Below, one piece after another: positions 1 to 12,234 of a stretch of 64,000 bases of DNA. The stretch is from Hordeum vulgare subsp. vulgare. Its lineage: Eukaryota; Streptophyta; Magnoliopsida; Poales; Poaceae. Where the stretch lies: positions 25,947,001 through 26,011,000 of the forward strand of contig NC_058524.1 in assembly GCF_904849725.1 (NCBI RefSeq), in the 5' to 3' direction. The notes below the pieces were generated by a model. It was not told the origin of the DNA. It saw only the letters and a list, made by a program, of their open reading frames with translations, and did no database searches. The translations under genes were made by a program, and so were the position numbers. How positions within the stretch are numbered: position 1 is the first letter of the stretch; every line of letters starts with the position of its first letter.

Positions 1-1020
1 TCCTCGACGGTTTCCTTGAGCAAACATTGTATGTGATACAACCAGAAGGTTTTGTCGATCCTAAAGATACTAGCAAGTATGCAAGTTCCAGTGATCCTTC
101 AATGGACTGGTGCAAGCATCTCGGAGTTGGAATATACACTTTGATGAGATGATCAAAGATTTTGGGTTTGTACAAGGTTTATGAGAAACTTGTATTTCCA
201 AAGAAGTGAGTGGGAGCACTATAGAATTTCTAATAAGTATATGTGGTTGACATATTGTGGATCAGAAGTAATGTAGAATTTCTGTAAAGCATATAAGGTT
301 GTTTGAAAGGAGTTTTCAAAGGAATACCTGGATTGCGCTACTTGAATGTTGAGCATCAAAGATCTATGGAGATAGATCAAAAGCGCTTGATGGAAGTTTC
401 AATAAGATGCATGCCTTGACAAGTTTTTGAAGGAGTTCAAAATAGATCAGCAAAGAAGGAGTTCTTGGTTGCGTTGTAAGGTGTGGATTTGAGTAAGACT
501 CAAAACCCGACCACGGCAGAATAAAAAGAATAGACGAAGGTCGTCTTCTATGCCTTAGCCGTAGAATCTAAAGTATGCCATGTTGTGTACCGCACCTGAT
601 GTGTGCCTTGACTCAAAGTCTGTTGAGAGGTACAGAGAGTGATCCATGATTGAATCACTAGTAGCGGTCAAAATTTATCCTTAGTAACTAATGGACTAAG
701 GAATTTTTCTCGACTATGGAGGTGTTTAAAGAGTTCGTCGTAAAGGGTTACGTCGATGCAAGCTTTGACACTAATCCAAATAACTATGAGTAGTGAAACG
801 GATTCGTATAGTAGAGTAGATATTTGGAGCATTTCCGAATAGCACGTAGTAGCAGCATCTATAAGATGACATAAAGATTTGTAAAGAACGCACAGATCTG
901 AAAGTTTCAGAACCGTTGACTAAAACCCCTCTCACGAGCAAGACGTGACCAGACCCCATAACTATATGGGTGTTGGATTCGTTGGAATCACATGGTGATG
1001 TGAACTAGATTACTGACTCT
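1..1020 (+). pseudogene. Degenerate copia pol (RT / RNase H) remnant, Angela/BARE-like
   Basis: This is the 3' part of the pol region of a copia retrotransposon whose beginning lies outside the window. Short stretches match the RT-RNase H part of the better preserved copia pol at about 48850-50088, for example the stretch encoding QPEGFVDPK. Frames change repeatedly and stops are frequent, so no RT or RNase H could be made. Nearly the same degenerate text occurs in reverse complement at about 14085-15110 in element C, so the damage predates at least two insertions. It reads directly into a polypurine tract and 3' LTR. Confidence 0.85.
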
Positions 1021-1036
1021 AGTGCAAGTGGGAGAC
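1021..1036 (+). other. Polypurine tract of the left copia element
   Basis: AGTGCAAGTGGGAGAC sits immediately before the TGTTGGAA start of the LTR. The same tract occurs before the 3' LTRs of E (50125-50140) and, in reverse complement, C (14068-14083). It would prime plus-strand DNA synthesis, and it identifies the following LTR as the 3' one. Confidence 0.85.
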
Positions 1037-2846
1037 TGTTGGAAATATGCCCTAGAGGCAATAATAAATTAGTTATTATTATATTTCTTAGTTCATGATA
1101 ATTGTTTATTATCCATGCTATAATTGTATTGATTGGAAACACAATACTTGTGTGGATACATAGACAAAACACTATCCCTAGTAAGCCTCTAGTTGACTAG
1201 CTCGTTGATCAAAGATGGTCAAGGTTTCCTGGCCATAGGCAAGTGTTGTCACTTGATAACGGGATCACATCATTAGGAGAATCATGTGATGGACTAGACC
1301 CAAACTAATAGACGTAGCATGTTGATCGTGTCATTTTGTTGCTACTGTATTCTGCGTGTCAAGTATTTGTTCCTATGACCATGAGATCATATAACTCATG
1401 GGCACCGGAGGAATGCTTTGTGTGCATCAAACGTCGCAACGTAACTGGGTGACTATAAAGATGCTCTACAGGTATTTCCAAAGGTGTTCGTTGAGTTAGT
1501 ATGGATCGAGACTGGGATTTGTCACTCCGTGTGACGGAGAGGTATCTCGGGGCCCACTCGGTAATACAACATCACACACAAGCCTTGCAAGCAATGTGAC
1601 TTAGTGTAATTTGTGGGATCTTGTATTACGGAACGAGTAAAGAGACTTGCCGGTAAACGAGATTGAAATAGGTATGCGGATACTGACGATCAAATCTCGG
1701 GCAAGTAACATACCGAAGGACAAAGGGAATGACATACAGGATTATATGAATCCTTGGCACTGAGGTTCAAACGATAAGATCTTCGTAGAATATGTAGGAT
1801 CCAATATGGGCATCCAGGTCCCACTATTGGATATTGACCGAGGAGTCACTCGGGTCATGTCTACATAGTTCTCGAACCCGCAGGGTCTGCACACTTAAGG
1901 TTCGACGTTGTTTTATGCGTATTTGAGTTATATGGTTGGTTACCGAATGTTGTTCGGAATCCCGGATGGGATCACGGACGTCTCGAGGGTTTCCGGAATG
2001 GTCCGGAGACGAAGATTGATATATAGGATGACCTCATTTGGTTACCGAAAAGTTCTCGGGCATTACCGGAAAAGTTTCGGGCTCATCGGTAGTGTACCGG
2101 GAGTGCCGGGAGGGGTGAAGGGGACCAACGAGAGGGGTGTCACGCCCCAAGGGGTCTCATGGGCTATGGGAAGAGATAAACCAGCCCCTAGTGGGCTGGA
2201 ATAAGTTCCCACTAAGGCCCATAAGGTTTGAGAAGGGAAAAACACAAGGTGGAAAGAGTTTCCAAGTGGGAAGGTGGAATCCTACTCCAAGTAGGATTGG
2301 AGTAGGACTCCTCCACCTCAAATTTCGGCCAAACCTTGAGGGTTTGAGGCTGCCTCCTCCCCTCCCTCCCTCCTATATATACCGAGGTATTAGGGCTGAT
2401 TTGAGACAACTTTTGCCACGGCAGCCCGACCACATACCTCCACGGTTTTACCTCTAGATCGTGTTTCTGCGGAGCTCGGGCGGAGCCCTGCTGAGATTAG
2501 ATCACCACCAACCTCCGGAGCGCCGTCACGCTGCCGGAGAACTCATCTACCTCTCCGTCTCTCTTCTGGATCAAGAAGGCCGAGATCATCGTCGAGCTGT
2601 ACGTGTGCTGAACGCGGAGGTGCCGTCCGTTCGGCACTAGATCGTGGGACTGATCGCGGGACGGTTCGCGGGGCGGATCGAGGGACGTGAGGACGTTCCA
2701 CTACATCAACCGCGTTTCTTAACGCTTCTGCTGTGCGATCTACAAGGGTACATAGATCGGAAATCCCCTCTCGTAGATGGACATCACCATGATAGGTCTT
2801 CGTGCGCGTAGGAAAATTTTTCTTTCCCATGCGACGTTCCCCAACA
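1037..2846 (+). repeat. 3' LTR of an Angela/BARE/WIS-type copia element
   Basis: The LTR begins TGTTGGAAATATGCCCTAGA and ends CGACGTTCCCCAACA, the hallmark termini of the Angela/BARE/WIS family, and is 1810 bp long. A TATA box lies at 2374-2381. Small ORFs inside it are chance frames. The matching 5' LTR and left target duplication are outside the window. The following bases are CATAT, the possible right copy of the duplication. Confidence 0.93.
2374..2381 (+). promoter_or_regulatory. TATA box of the left copia LTR
   Basis: TATATATA lies in the same relative position as the TATA boxes of the LTRs of C and E, downstream of the conserved purine/pyrimidine-rich stretch. It would start transcription of the retrotransposon RNA. 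Confidence 0.6.
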
Positions 2847-3344
2847 CATATGATGCTGCCTAAGTTAGACACTTTTGTTGTGCTTATGAATGAAGGACCT
2901 AGCATGGACAAGAAGGATATCCGTTGGAGTGGGATCAAGCATGGAGAAGAAGGTGCACGCGCGGGAGAGAACAATGGAGCTTCCACATGTTATTTTTGCA
3001 CTTTAAAGCCACCATAAGGAGAGCATGAAGGCTTTGAATGAAATATTCAATACGTCACTTTATAGATGTTGCGCCACCTTATTTTTGGGCCAGGCCCATG
3101 TAATTTTGAAATACCATAATATATGCGATTTTTAGAGTCTGTGTATGTGGGGAAACCGAGTTTAGGGTTGTTTTCGGACCCCTCCTCCAAGGGTCATGAA
3201 ATTGCCTCTCTATTCCCTCATATATACAGCCCTTAGAGCACCGTTTAGACTTGAGATTTGTTTAGTTAAAAGTTAGTCATTGCAACTTCGTGTACTTCGT
3301 TTGTGTCCAACGGCCAAACTAAAACCGCTTTCAGATCCCCACCA
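2847..3344 (+). other. Old LTR-like sequence, left half
   Basis: There is no credible gene here. From memory of Triticeae repeats, the text resembles the end of a retrotransposon LTR or leader in plus orientation. It appears to continue at 8466 after the candidate Helitron: the join at A|T reads smoothly into a stretch rich in leader-like sequence. The family was not identified. Confidence 0.45.
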
Positions 3345-3384
3345 TCTATATCTATACTTATACTAATAATGGACTCCCTAGAAA

Positions 3385-3560
3385 TTCCCATGTTAATCAG
3401 TAATTAAGAACCGTTAATCTGGTGGGATCAAATTATTACGGTGTAGATCGATCCATCTAATTCTTGGTTATATTCCCATGTTAAACAATAATTAATAACC
3501 GTTAATCTAGTGGGACCAAATTGTTATGATGTAGATCGATCCATATAATTCTTGATTAAA
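3385..3560 (+). repeat. 88-bp tandem duplication near the Helitron 5' end
   Basis: Two adjacent copies start with TTCCCATGTTAA at 3385 and 3473 and share the text CCGTTAATCT...TAGATCGATCCAT with about a dozen differences. The unit is 88 bp. Nothing shows a function. Confidence 0.8.
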
Positions 3561-3779
3561 AGTTTGTTCAGTTATGAAAATAAAAGACTCCAAGGCCCAC
3601 AATCGTTTGTGTTGGTTGTAAAAATACCCCCCATGACACGATGCTATCCACCGTTTATATTTGTACTAATGGAAGCGATCTCTATCTCTATAGGAAAACG
3701 AAAGCGAACTCTATGTAACTCATATACTCCAGCCTTCTCCTTTTCGTAGAAAAAAAAATCTAATCATCTTCTCACCCAA

Positions 3780-4140
3780 TCTTGCGGTGATGGCGATCCG
3801 GCAGATGCAAACCCTAGCTTCGCCGCCGGCTAAAAGACCCAGCGCTCACAGCCTCACCACCTTAAACCTCTAGCTGTCGACGGAGGCGGGAACGACGGAG
3901 CCCTGCAGTTGTCGACACCCGTATCATAAGGCGCCGCGGCCTTGCGGAGAGGCTGCAGTCCTGCAGGTTATAGCGCGCCCTTCCTCGAACAACACGCATG
4001 GTTGGCGGCTTGATGCCAATGCAAACAACGCCTGGTGGAGCAGCTCCAGTAGGAGGCCAAAAGTGGTGTTCTTCGTCACGGGATCCTGAACAGTAAGCTG
4101 TGACATGCTCATGTATGTGCCCTGCAACTAACTGCAGCTA
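3780..4140 (+). other. GC-rich, possibly captured exon fragment
   Basis: This segment is much richer in G+C than the AT-rich Helitron body and includes ATG-led short frames such as the one at 3998, which ends GGQKWCSSSRDPEQ before a stop. Helitrons often carry host exon fragments. The start GGLMPMQTT faintly recalls the N-terminus of plant RPA32 proteins, but the match is too short to name. The 67-residue frame on the minus strand here is not convincing. Confidence 0.3.
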
Positions 4141-7100
4141 CACTCTTATGGGGATGAAATAAAAAAAAAGGTATTCCTACCAGTACAACACAGTAACATA
4201 TGCAAACTGGCATTTCCTCTGCCAGCTCAAATCTTGATCCGTCCATGTTAGGCTGGTGGCCCAGATCTTCACCTTCTTAAAACCATTTTATTTTAGGTGA
4301 TGGTCGCCTTTGTGTCCACTCGACAGGGAAGCATCTATCATGAATTTCTTGCACTACATATTTTACCCATGTATATAATATATATCTAACAGTACCCCGT
4401 AAAAAATGTTAGGGCTATTTCTCCAATTTTGTAAGCCGTATTTGTGGCAAGTGCATTGATTATGTAATTAGTAATCTAGGGTTTTGTGCGAGACTAATCT
4501 TGAGATCTTCCATCTATTTTTATTACAACAGGGAATAGGGTCCTTATATGGTACACACTGGGAAATCAAGATTCATGGAATCACTAACCGCTGATATATA
4601 TCATGGTTGATAACAATAGTTTAGGATATCCATTCTGCCATATTTTACAAACTGAACTAATATTTTAACACCTGATATAGTATAGAAACAGACTTAGATA
4701 TTCTGTTCCGACCTACAGATAAATCTGTATCAAGCATTTAGCATTCAACATGATTCAGTTTCCAGCCCTTATAGACTAATCATTTGATGAGCTAACTAGG
4801 AATGTTATAGGATTTTAGTATAGTTTCAGGTATGGTCATGGACTGTGTACACGACTCACAGAATAAAAAACTGCATCAAGCATTACTTTTTACATGCGAG
4901 AAGCATTCTACAATAAAATTTCCTATTATGGTGAAGTCATTCATCAACTAGCTGAATCAATGGAGAAGGTATGGCAAGGCGAACAAACACACTAAATAAG
5001 AGGAGTCATAGTAATTCCAAGCTACTTTTTACAAATGTATTTCACTGGATTACGTTGTGATTAGCTTTTTCTTAAGTTTCAGAACATGTAATTATTTACC
5101 TTTTTGTATACTTCTCAAGACCAAATTTATCAAGTTCAACAGGTGGTGAGTTCAATCAGGTAAGCTTCTGTCTCATATCATTTTTTGCAGGTCGAATATG
5201 AAAGGACGATGCACATTGGGTTTTTGAAGATTGAAAATAACGTCTCATGCTGGAGCCTTGAGCTAGCAATCAAGTCCCACTTTTATTAATTCATTGTTTA
5301 TTGTTTGCTTCGCCCAACCAGATAACCATGGTGCGTATTATTTTTTGTTGTTGTTAGCAGACTATAAAAAAGCGTTTCGTGCTGATTATTATTCTGTTCA
5401 CCATAAAAATCTGAAGTATTTGGTTCATTTTACGAACTGCTGAAAAAGTTGATGGTGACACCCAATAGTATCCTCCTAGAGCTGCCCTCTTTGAGAAAAT
5501 CTGCTATCATGCACCTACCGGCCGATTCACATCATAAATGAAAAAAATAATATATTCTCACTATACACTAATGGATCTGAATTTTAAGGAATATCAAATG
5601 TTAATAAAGAGTAATTTGTTAGTTTCTCTTCCGATCCTAACACTTTACTATATAGTATTAGACCTTCAAACAAAATTGGCTTCTATTTATAGTGACAAAT
5701 GGTTTCTTCACCATTTGGTTGATGTTTAATTAAAATATATTTGAATACCCATTTACATTCCAAATTAATTTTTAATATTGTGTTTCGAGCTATAGTTGTT
5801 TCATCCAAGGAGATAACACCAAGGCATCTATTGATTCTTTGTCCATTCAACCGATATTCCAAATTACTATTTGCATATTGTGCTGCTTCCCATAGATGTT
5901 TCTCCTAGGAAACAACAGCAAGGCGAGATATTTCATCCTATTTATAACAACCTGATTGTTTCCAACCAGAGAGATTGAGGCTCTTTTACATGTTTCTTTT
6001 TGCACCCGGCTGACTAACTGCATATATAATATACTTCTAATATATGAATAAATTGGAAAATATACAAAAAAAATCCTAATGTACGAAACATTATTTTTAA
6101 TTAAAATTCATTTCACAGGTCCATCTTCTCTCTACAGGTAAATATATGTGTTCGTTAATTATACGTAATCTTTGTAGGCATTCTTTGTACTTCAGTAATC
6201 TTTAGATGTCATATCCTCCTTGGCCATGGCAACAGGTATCGCTACCAACTCAGCTAGATAGCTTCCTTATTATGTGCTTTAGTCGAGTGAGGTTCTTCCG
6301 TGGTACTACTGGGCTTGGGATTGACATGATTTTACCCTACCTAGGCCCTAAGGTTGGTTAGAAATCTTATGATACGTTATGCACCAATGACGTTATTACA
6401 AGAGTGATTAATCTACCTGATATTACTTACATGTTGGTTACTAATTGGAGGTATACTACTTTGCTAAAAAATGTTACCTATACGCTCCAAGATTTCCTAA
6501 AGGACACCAAATCAACTTAATCTGAATTAGGACACTATTTTATAATCATGAATTGTGCTTAATATATTTTTTCTTGAAAACTAAACTATTGAATATAAGA
6601 TCTAATAAATATGTTCAGGAAATGAACACCATTAATATTCCAATCCTTATTTGTCTCCCCAAATTACGTACATTACTTTTTCAGTTAGCTTTCAACGTTA
6701 TTGGATATATTTATCTCAGAAATACACACTTTTCAAAGCTCACAATGTAACAGCATGATGGATATGTATCTTTCATATTATAGACCACACTTTTTCCTAT
6801 GTTACAAATTTTGGACAATACTCTCTATCAACACTGATATAATAAGAATGTACCCGTACATTCTCTCACTACAATAGAGACGGTATGTAGAGAGATCCAA
6901 TAGTCCATTATTATATGGGGGGACCTTTCTACATATATACTTCATCAGTTGTTATGAGAGCATATATGTTGTCAACATCTATGTATGATTGACGCAGTAC
7001 GGTATGACGCACAGTGTATTTCCAATCTAAATTATTCATTTCCTCAAATTTATATTCTAAAAAGAAACATGAAATAGTATGCGAGGTCTATTGCTTTTCA

Positions 7101-7284
7101 CATCTGCCTATTTTGATGCATTGTAGTATTTGCATACATATACCAAGTTTTCCTCAATGTTGCACCAGAATGGATGATCTAATGTCAAGTTGGTTGTAAT
7201 TCACGAAATGTTGAACTTGATGGCTTATAATGCAGTTGTATGTTGACACATGTAGATTTATGACTATTACCATATCATCCGTTG

Positions 7285-7320
7285 TATTACTTCCGTCCCA
7301 AATTAATTCCTTAGATTTGT
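7285..7320 (+). repeat. Possible Stowaway MITE end relic
   Basis: The text TACTTCCGTCCCAAATTAAT resembles the Stowaway terminus CTCCCTCCGTCCCAAAATAA common in grass genomes. I could not find a matching inverted end within a few hundred bases, so this would be a single broken end. Confidence 0.3.
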
Positions 7321-8438
7321 CTCCTTGACTTCAACATTTTTACCTTGAATGATTATGGTTTAGTACAGGTTCTTTCTTGATCAGTGATGTGGTTTCTGTT
7401 ATTGGTTCACACTACCTTAAAAAACATTATTGGTTCACGCACGCATGCACGCACACACAGCATATTAGTTTTGTTTTTTATTAGGTAGAGAATATATATT
7501 AAGAATTAACATGCAAAAATTGAAAATGAGTGGAACCAATATTGATATAAAGTCCCCATGCTACTCTTCTTACAGGTCACAACACAATAACTGACTGAAA
7601 AGTCCTAGCAGCTGCACCACTAATCTGTGCAACCAGAGTGCACAACTATACCACTTCAACTAGCGTAAATAGGAACGACATAGACTAGCTGCATCTGAGA
7701 TGCGTCAATTTTCAATTGGTTGGTGATCGTCTCCAGTGGTGTATGTGAGTATTAAAACCCTTCAATTCCTCTGCATATGCCCCAAACAATAGTGGCACGA
7801 TGGAGTTGAGATTAATTTTCTTAATGCCTGAACCCTCTCCCTGGCATCCTGTCACCAGACCCTGAGTGAAACATCAGCTTGGGCCTTGGGGGACGACCTT
7901 ACTGAGATAATCCAACTAAAGCACTGACCCTTGAATGATGGCGACTAATACAACAGCCCAAGAAAAGATATTGTTCCATTTCCCGCTAAAGGTTGTCAAA
8001 ACAACATGAAGCAGCATGGGAGCGGGGATCATGTTTTTAGGAACAAAATGTTAATGTGCAACTCAAAACGAGCAGCTATTGTATCTATGAACTCTCTATT
8101 GTCGAAATGGGTTATATATATTTTCGTGTATGGAAAAGGTGTGAGATTTGTTGTCAATGAAAGAAGGTAGACTTTCAAATATGTTATAGCACAATAATAT
8201 GTCATGTGTAAGCCTGATAATACACTTCATAACATTCAACCCGAAACTAATTTAAGAGAACTATGAAAAAGGAAATAATTGAAGTAATGTATTTCCATTT
8301 TGACCTCTCTTATTCAGGAATCATGTGGTTCAAAGTAATAAACATGCAAATTTCCCCTATATAATCCATACATATTTTTACTTACAATATATAATACTTG
8401 ATTCATGATTGTAAGTGTGTAATTTAAACTAACTAGCC

Positions 8439-8465
8439 CGTGCAAGTGCACGAGTTGACGGCTAG
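8439..8465 (+). other. Helitron-type 3' hairpin and CTAG end
   Basis: CGTGCA-AG-TGCACG forms a perfect 6-bp stem with a two-base loop. It is followed by AGTTGACGG and CTAG. The outer AACTAG (8431) and CTAGTT (8462) are also reverse complements. Confidence 0.55.
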
Positions 8466-8798
8466 TTATCAATAATTCATATATATTCGCAATATTCAGA
8501 TTGATTTTATAATATTCTTGCTTGTTCTTCGATTGCTTGTAGGAAGAGACCTTCATGGTCAGGTTGATCGTGCTCCGCCGTGGTCAATAACATCTTGGAG
8601 TTGGTTTAGCGATTGCTAAGGCGCAACGTCGTGCACGTTTGTAGTCGGATCGTCAAAGTCGTCTCCACCAAATCGATAGTTATCATCTCATCGAAAGATC
8701 GGGACCCTCGCCTATATCACATCATCTCCTCGCTCCTTAATTCAATCACTCTCCTCCGTCCTCTCCTCCGTCCTCAATTAGATCATCGGAGCCGTCAT
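8466..8798 (+). other. Old LTR-like sequence, right half
   Basis: This is probably the continuation of 2847-3344 beyond the Helitron. It is a pyrimidine-rich leader-like sequence with no ORF I would support. It ends abruptly at the LTR of element A. Confidence 0.4.
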
Positions 8799-10329
8799 TG
8801 ATGACCCACAAGTATAGGGGATCAATCGTAGTCCTTTCGATAAGTAAGATTGTTGAACCCAACGAGGAGCAGAAGGATCTGAGACGTGGTTTTCAGCAAG
8901 GTAAAATCTGCAGGCACTGAAATTGTCGGTAACAAGTGATTGTGTGGTAATATAATTCGTAGCAAGCAACAAGTAACAAAAGTAGCAAAGGTGCAACAAA
9001 GTGGCCCAAACCCTTTTGTAGCAAGGGACAAGCCTGGACAAAGTCTTATAGGAGGAAAAATGCTCCTGAGGACACACGGGAATTTCTGTCATGCTAGTTT
9101 CATCATGTTCATATGATTCACGTTCGTTACTTTGATAGTTTGATATGTGGGTGGACCGGCGCTTGGGTACTGCCCTTACTTGGACAAGCATCCCACTTAT
9201 GATTAACCCCTCTCGCAAGCATCAACAACTACAAAAGAAGAATTAAGACAAAGTCTAACCATAGTATTAAACTAGTGGATCCAAATCAGCCCCTTACGAA
9301 GCAACGCATAAACTAGGGTTTAAGCATCTGTCACTCTAGCAACCCATCATCTACTTACTACTTACCAATGCCTTGCTCTAGGCCCAAATAATGGTGAAGT
9401 GTTATGTAGTCGACGTTCACATAACACCAGTAGAGGAAAAACAACATACAACATATCAAAATACCGAATGAATAGAAAATTCACATGACTATTATTAGCA
9501 TGACTTGTCCCATGTCCTCGGGAACAAAAGTAACTACTCACAAAGCATAATCATACTCATGATCAAAGAGGTAATGAGTAGCATCAAGGATCTGAACATA
9601 AACTCTTCCACCAAATAATCCAACTAGCATCAACTACAAAGAGTAATCAACACTACTAGCAACCTTACAAGTACCAATCGGAGTCACGAGACGGAGATTG
9701 GTTACAAGTGATGAACTAGGGTTTGGAGATGAGATGGTGGTGATGAAGTTGTTGATGGTGACGAGTCCCCTCCGATGAGAGGAGTGTTGGTGATGACGAT
9801 GGCGACAATTTCCACCTCCGGGAGGGAAGTTTCCCCGGCAGGATCGTCCTGCCGGAGCTCTAGATTGGTTCTGCTCAAGTTCTGCCTCGTGGCGGCGGCG
9901 AAACCACGAAAGAGCTCCTCTCTGATTTTTTCCTGGAAGAAACCCTTCATATAGTAAAAGAGGGGGGGGGGGCAGTGGGCCAGTGGGCTGCCCACAAGCC
10001 CCCATGGCGCGGCCTAGGGGGGGGGCTGGCCGTTTCGTGCAGGCTTGTGGGCACCCCCTGGTGCCCCTCTGGCACTTCTTCGACCCAGTATTTTTTATAA
10101 ATTGGGAAAAAATCCCCGTTGATTTTCACGGCGTTTGGAGTTGGGCAGAATAGGTATCTCAACTTTGCTCCACTTTCAGGCCAGAATTCCAGTTGCCAGT
10201 ATTCTCCCTCTTCATGTAAACCTTGCAAAATAAGAGAGAAAAGGCATAAGAATAGTATCGTGAAGTGAAATTACAGCTAAAGAAGCGATAAATATTAACA
10301 TGAAAACATGATGCAAAATGGACGTATCA
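8799..10329 (-). repeat. 3' LTR of element A
   Basis: On the plus strand it reads TGATGACCCACAAGTATAGG ... GACGTATCA, 1531 bp. It is colinear with 56847-58373. The adjoining ACTCCCCCAAG (10330-10340) is the polypurine tract in reverse complement, which makes this the 3' LTR of a minus-strand element. Confidence 0.88.
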
Positions 10330-11499
10330 ACTCCCCCAAGCTTAGACCTCGCTTGTCCTCAAGCGAAAGCCGAGCTCAATAAATATGTCCACATGTTTAG
10401 GGAGAGAGGTGTCGACAAAACAAGATACGAACATGCATGCATCATGATCAAGATCAGAACAACAATACCAACATATAATCTCTCATGCTAAAGTGATAAT
10501 TCCTTCACAAAGTAAAGCATGGATCAAGAACCTTGCCGAGAAGTAACAACCGATAGCCTTTAGTCATTGAAGCAATTGCAATTTATCACAACATCAGAAA
10601 GAGTCAAATAAGAGCTTGTAAAGCAAATCCACATACTCAATCATTCTTTCGTTCTCTACAATTGCTACAACTCACGTGGTACACATGAGATCAAAGTTTC
10701 AGCTGGACACACAGAAAGATAGGGGCTTATAGTTTTGCCTCCCAACTGCTTACCTCAAGGGTAATGTCAACAATAATAATTCATGAATACTTACCTCCAA
10801 TTTGACATATGAATATAGATCTTTCCCAAGTATGTGACGATAGCCAAGACAAAGGCAAAATAAGGAATTGGTGAAGATCACCATGACTCTTTCAATGGCA
10901 AAAAGTAAAAGTACAAGATAGGCCCTTCGCAGAGGGAAGCAGAGGTTGTCATGCGCTTTTGAGGTTTGAATGCGTGTCCTCTTAGTGCGGAGGAACGTCA
11001 CTTTATATTGCCTACTGTGATAAAGAACTTTATTATGCAGTCTGTCGCTTTTATGTATTCCTCATCACAGGTTCGTATAAAGCTTATTTTCCACACACTA
11101 ATAGATTCTACATATTAGAGAGAAATTTTTATTGCTTGCACCGATGACAACTTACTTGAGGGATCCTATTCAATCTATAGGTAGGTATGGTGGACACTCA
11201 TGGCAAAACTTGTTTGAAGGTTTATGGATGCACAAGTAGTATCTCTACTTGGTGTGGGAGGTTTTGGCTAATATGAGGTGGAAGCAATCGTCACATGCTA
11301 AGGGATCTCTAATCATATAACATTGTTCAGAGCCAAGCAAACACAATTCATTATGCTGTCTTCCTAGTCAAACATCTACTTCTAGGCATGCAATAGTTTG
11401 GTGAGTGTTCACAATCATAGATGGTGTCAGAGATGATATATTTATATGTGAACCTCTCCTTCTTTATCACTTCCTATTAATTGCAACAATGACCAAGGT
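10330..11499 (-). other. 3' untranslated region of element A, distal part
   Basis: It contains the polypurine tract and the GAGGACAAGCGAGG-type motif that precedes gypsy 3' LTRs of this group; B has the related GAGGACGAG...AAGCTTGGGG before 39506. There is no credible ORF. It should have been continuous with 41142 before B inserted. Confidence 0.65.
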
Positions 11500-12234
11500 A
11501 TTTGACGGTTTCACGCTGTTATCTTGTCTTCTTTGTATGTTTTATGTACCTTTTTATATCTTTTTGGGGACTAACTTATTGATTCAGTGTCAAGTGCCAG
11601 TTCCTGTTTTTCCGTGTTTTTGACTCTTTTCTGATCTGATTTTGGAACGGAGTCCAAACGGAATAAAATCTCCGAAATGATTTTTTCCCGAACGAAAGAA
11701 GACCAGGGAGCCTTTGGGCCAAGCCAGGTGGGCCCTAGGGAGCCCACAAGCTTGCACCATGCCACCAGGGGGGAGGCGGCGGTGGGCAAGCTTGTGGCTT
11801 CCCTGGCCGCCTCCCGACCTAGGTTTTGCGCTTATATATATTCCCAAATATTCCGCAAAAAATCAGGGGAGCCTCGAAAATACTTTTCCGCCGGCGCAAG
11901 CTTCCGTTTCTGCAAGATCTCATCTAGAGACCGTTCCCGGCGCCCTGCCGGAGGGGACTTTCGAGGTGGAGGGCTTCTTCATCATCATCATCGCCCCTCC
12001 AATGACTCGTGAGTAGTTCACTTCAGACCTACGGGTCCGTAGTTAGTAGCTAGATGGCTTCTTCTCTCTCTTGGATCTTCAATACAAAGTTCTCCATGAT
12101 CTTCATGGAGATCTATCCGATGTAATCTTCTTTGGCGGTGTGTTTGTCGAGATCCGATGAATTGTGGACTTGTGATCAGATTATCTATGATATATATTTG
12201 AGTCTTTGCTGATTTCTTATATGCATGATTTGAT
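11500..12234 (+). repeat. 5' LTR of element B, first part
   Basis: It is colinear with 39531 onward of the 3' LTR, from GGTTTCAC...CTGTTATCTTG to the C insertion point at TTGAT (12230-12234). The LTR start TGATACGTCTCAAACGTACC seen at 39506 is absent here. Confidence 0.88.

Larger units (their letters stand above)
3345..8465 (+). mobile_element. Candidate non-autonomous Helitron
   Basis: The 5' end starts with TC (TCTATATCTATACTTATAC) after an A at 3344. The 3' end has a perfect 6-bp stem hairpin (8439-8452), a 9-base spacer, then CTAG followed by T at 8466. This matches the Helitron rule: TC start, hairpin, CTAG end, insertion between A and T without target duplication. The 5.1 kb interior is AT-rich, with no Rep or helicase motifs and no long ORF, so any movement would need an outside RepHel protein. 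A GC-rich segment near 3790-4130 may be a captured gene fragment. An alternative is that this is simply diverged intergenic DNA between fortuitous ends. Confidence 0.55.

Noticed and set aside
8778..9218. 146-residue ORF in the A 3' LTR, also around 56870-57241
   Set aside because: A partly conserved frame in both LTR copies, but it starts or ends at variable points and shows no domain; LTR sequence explains it.
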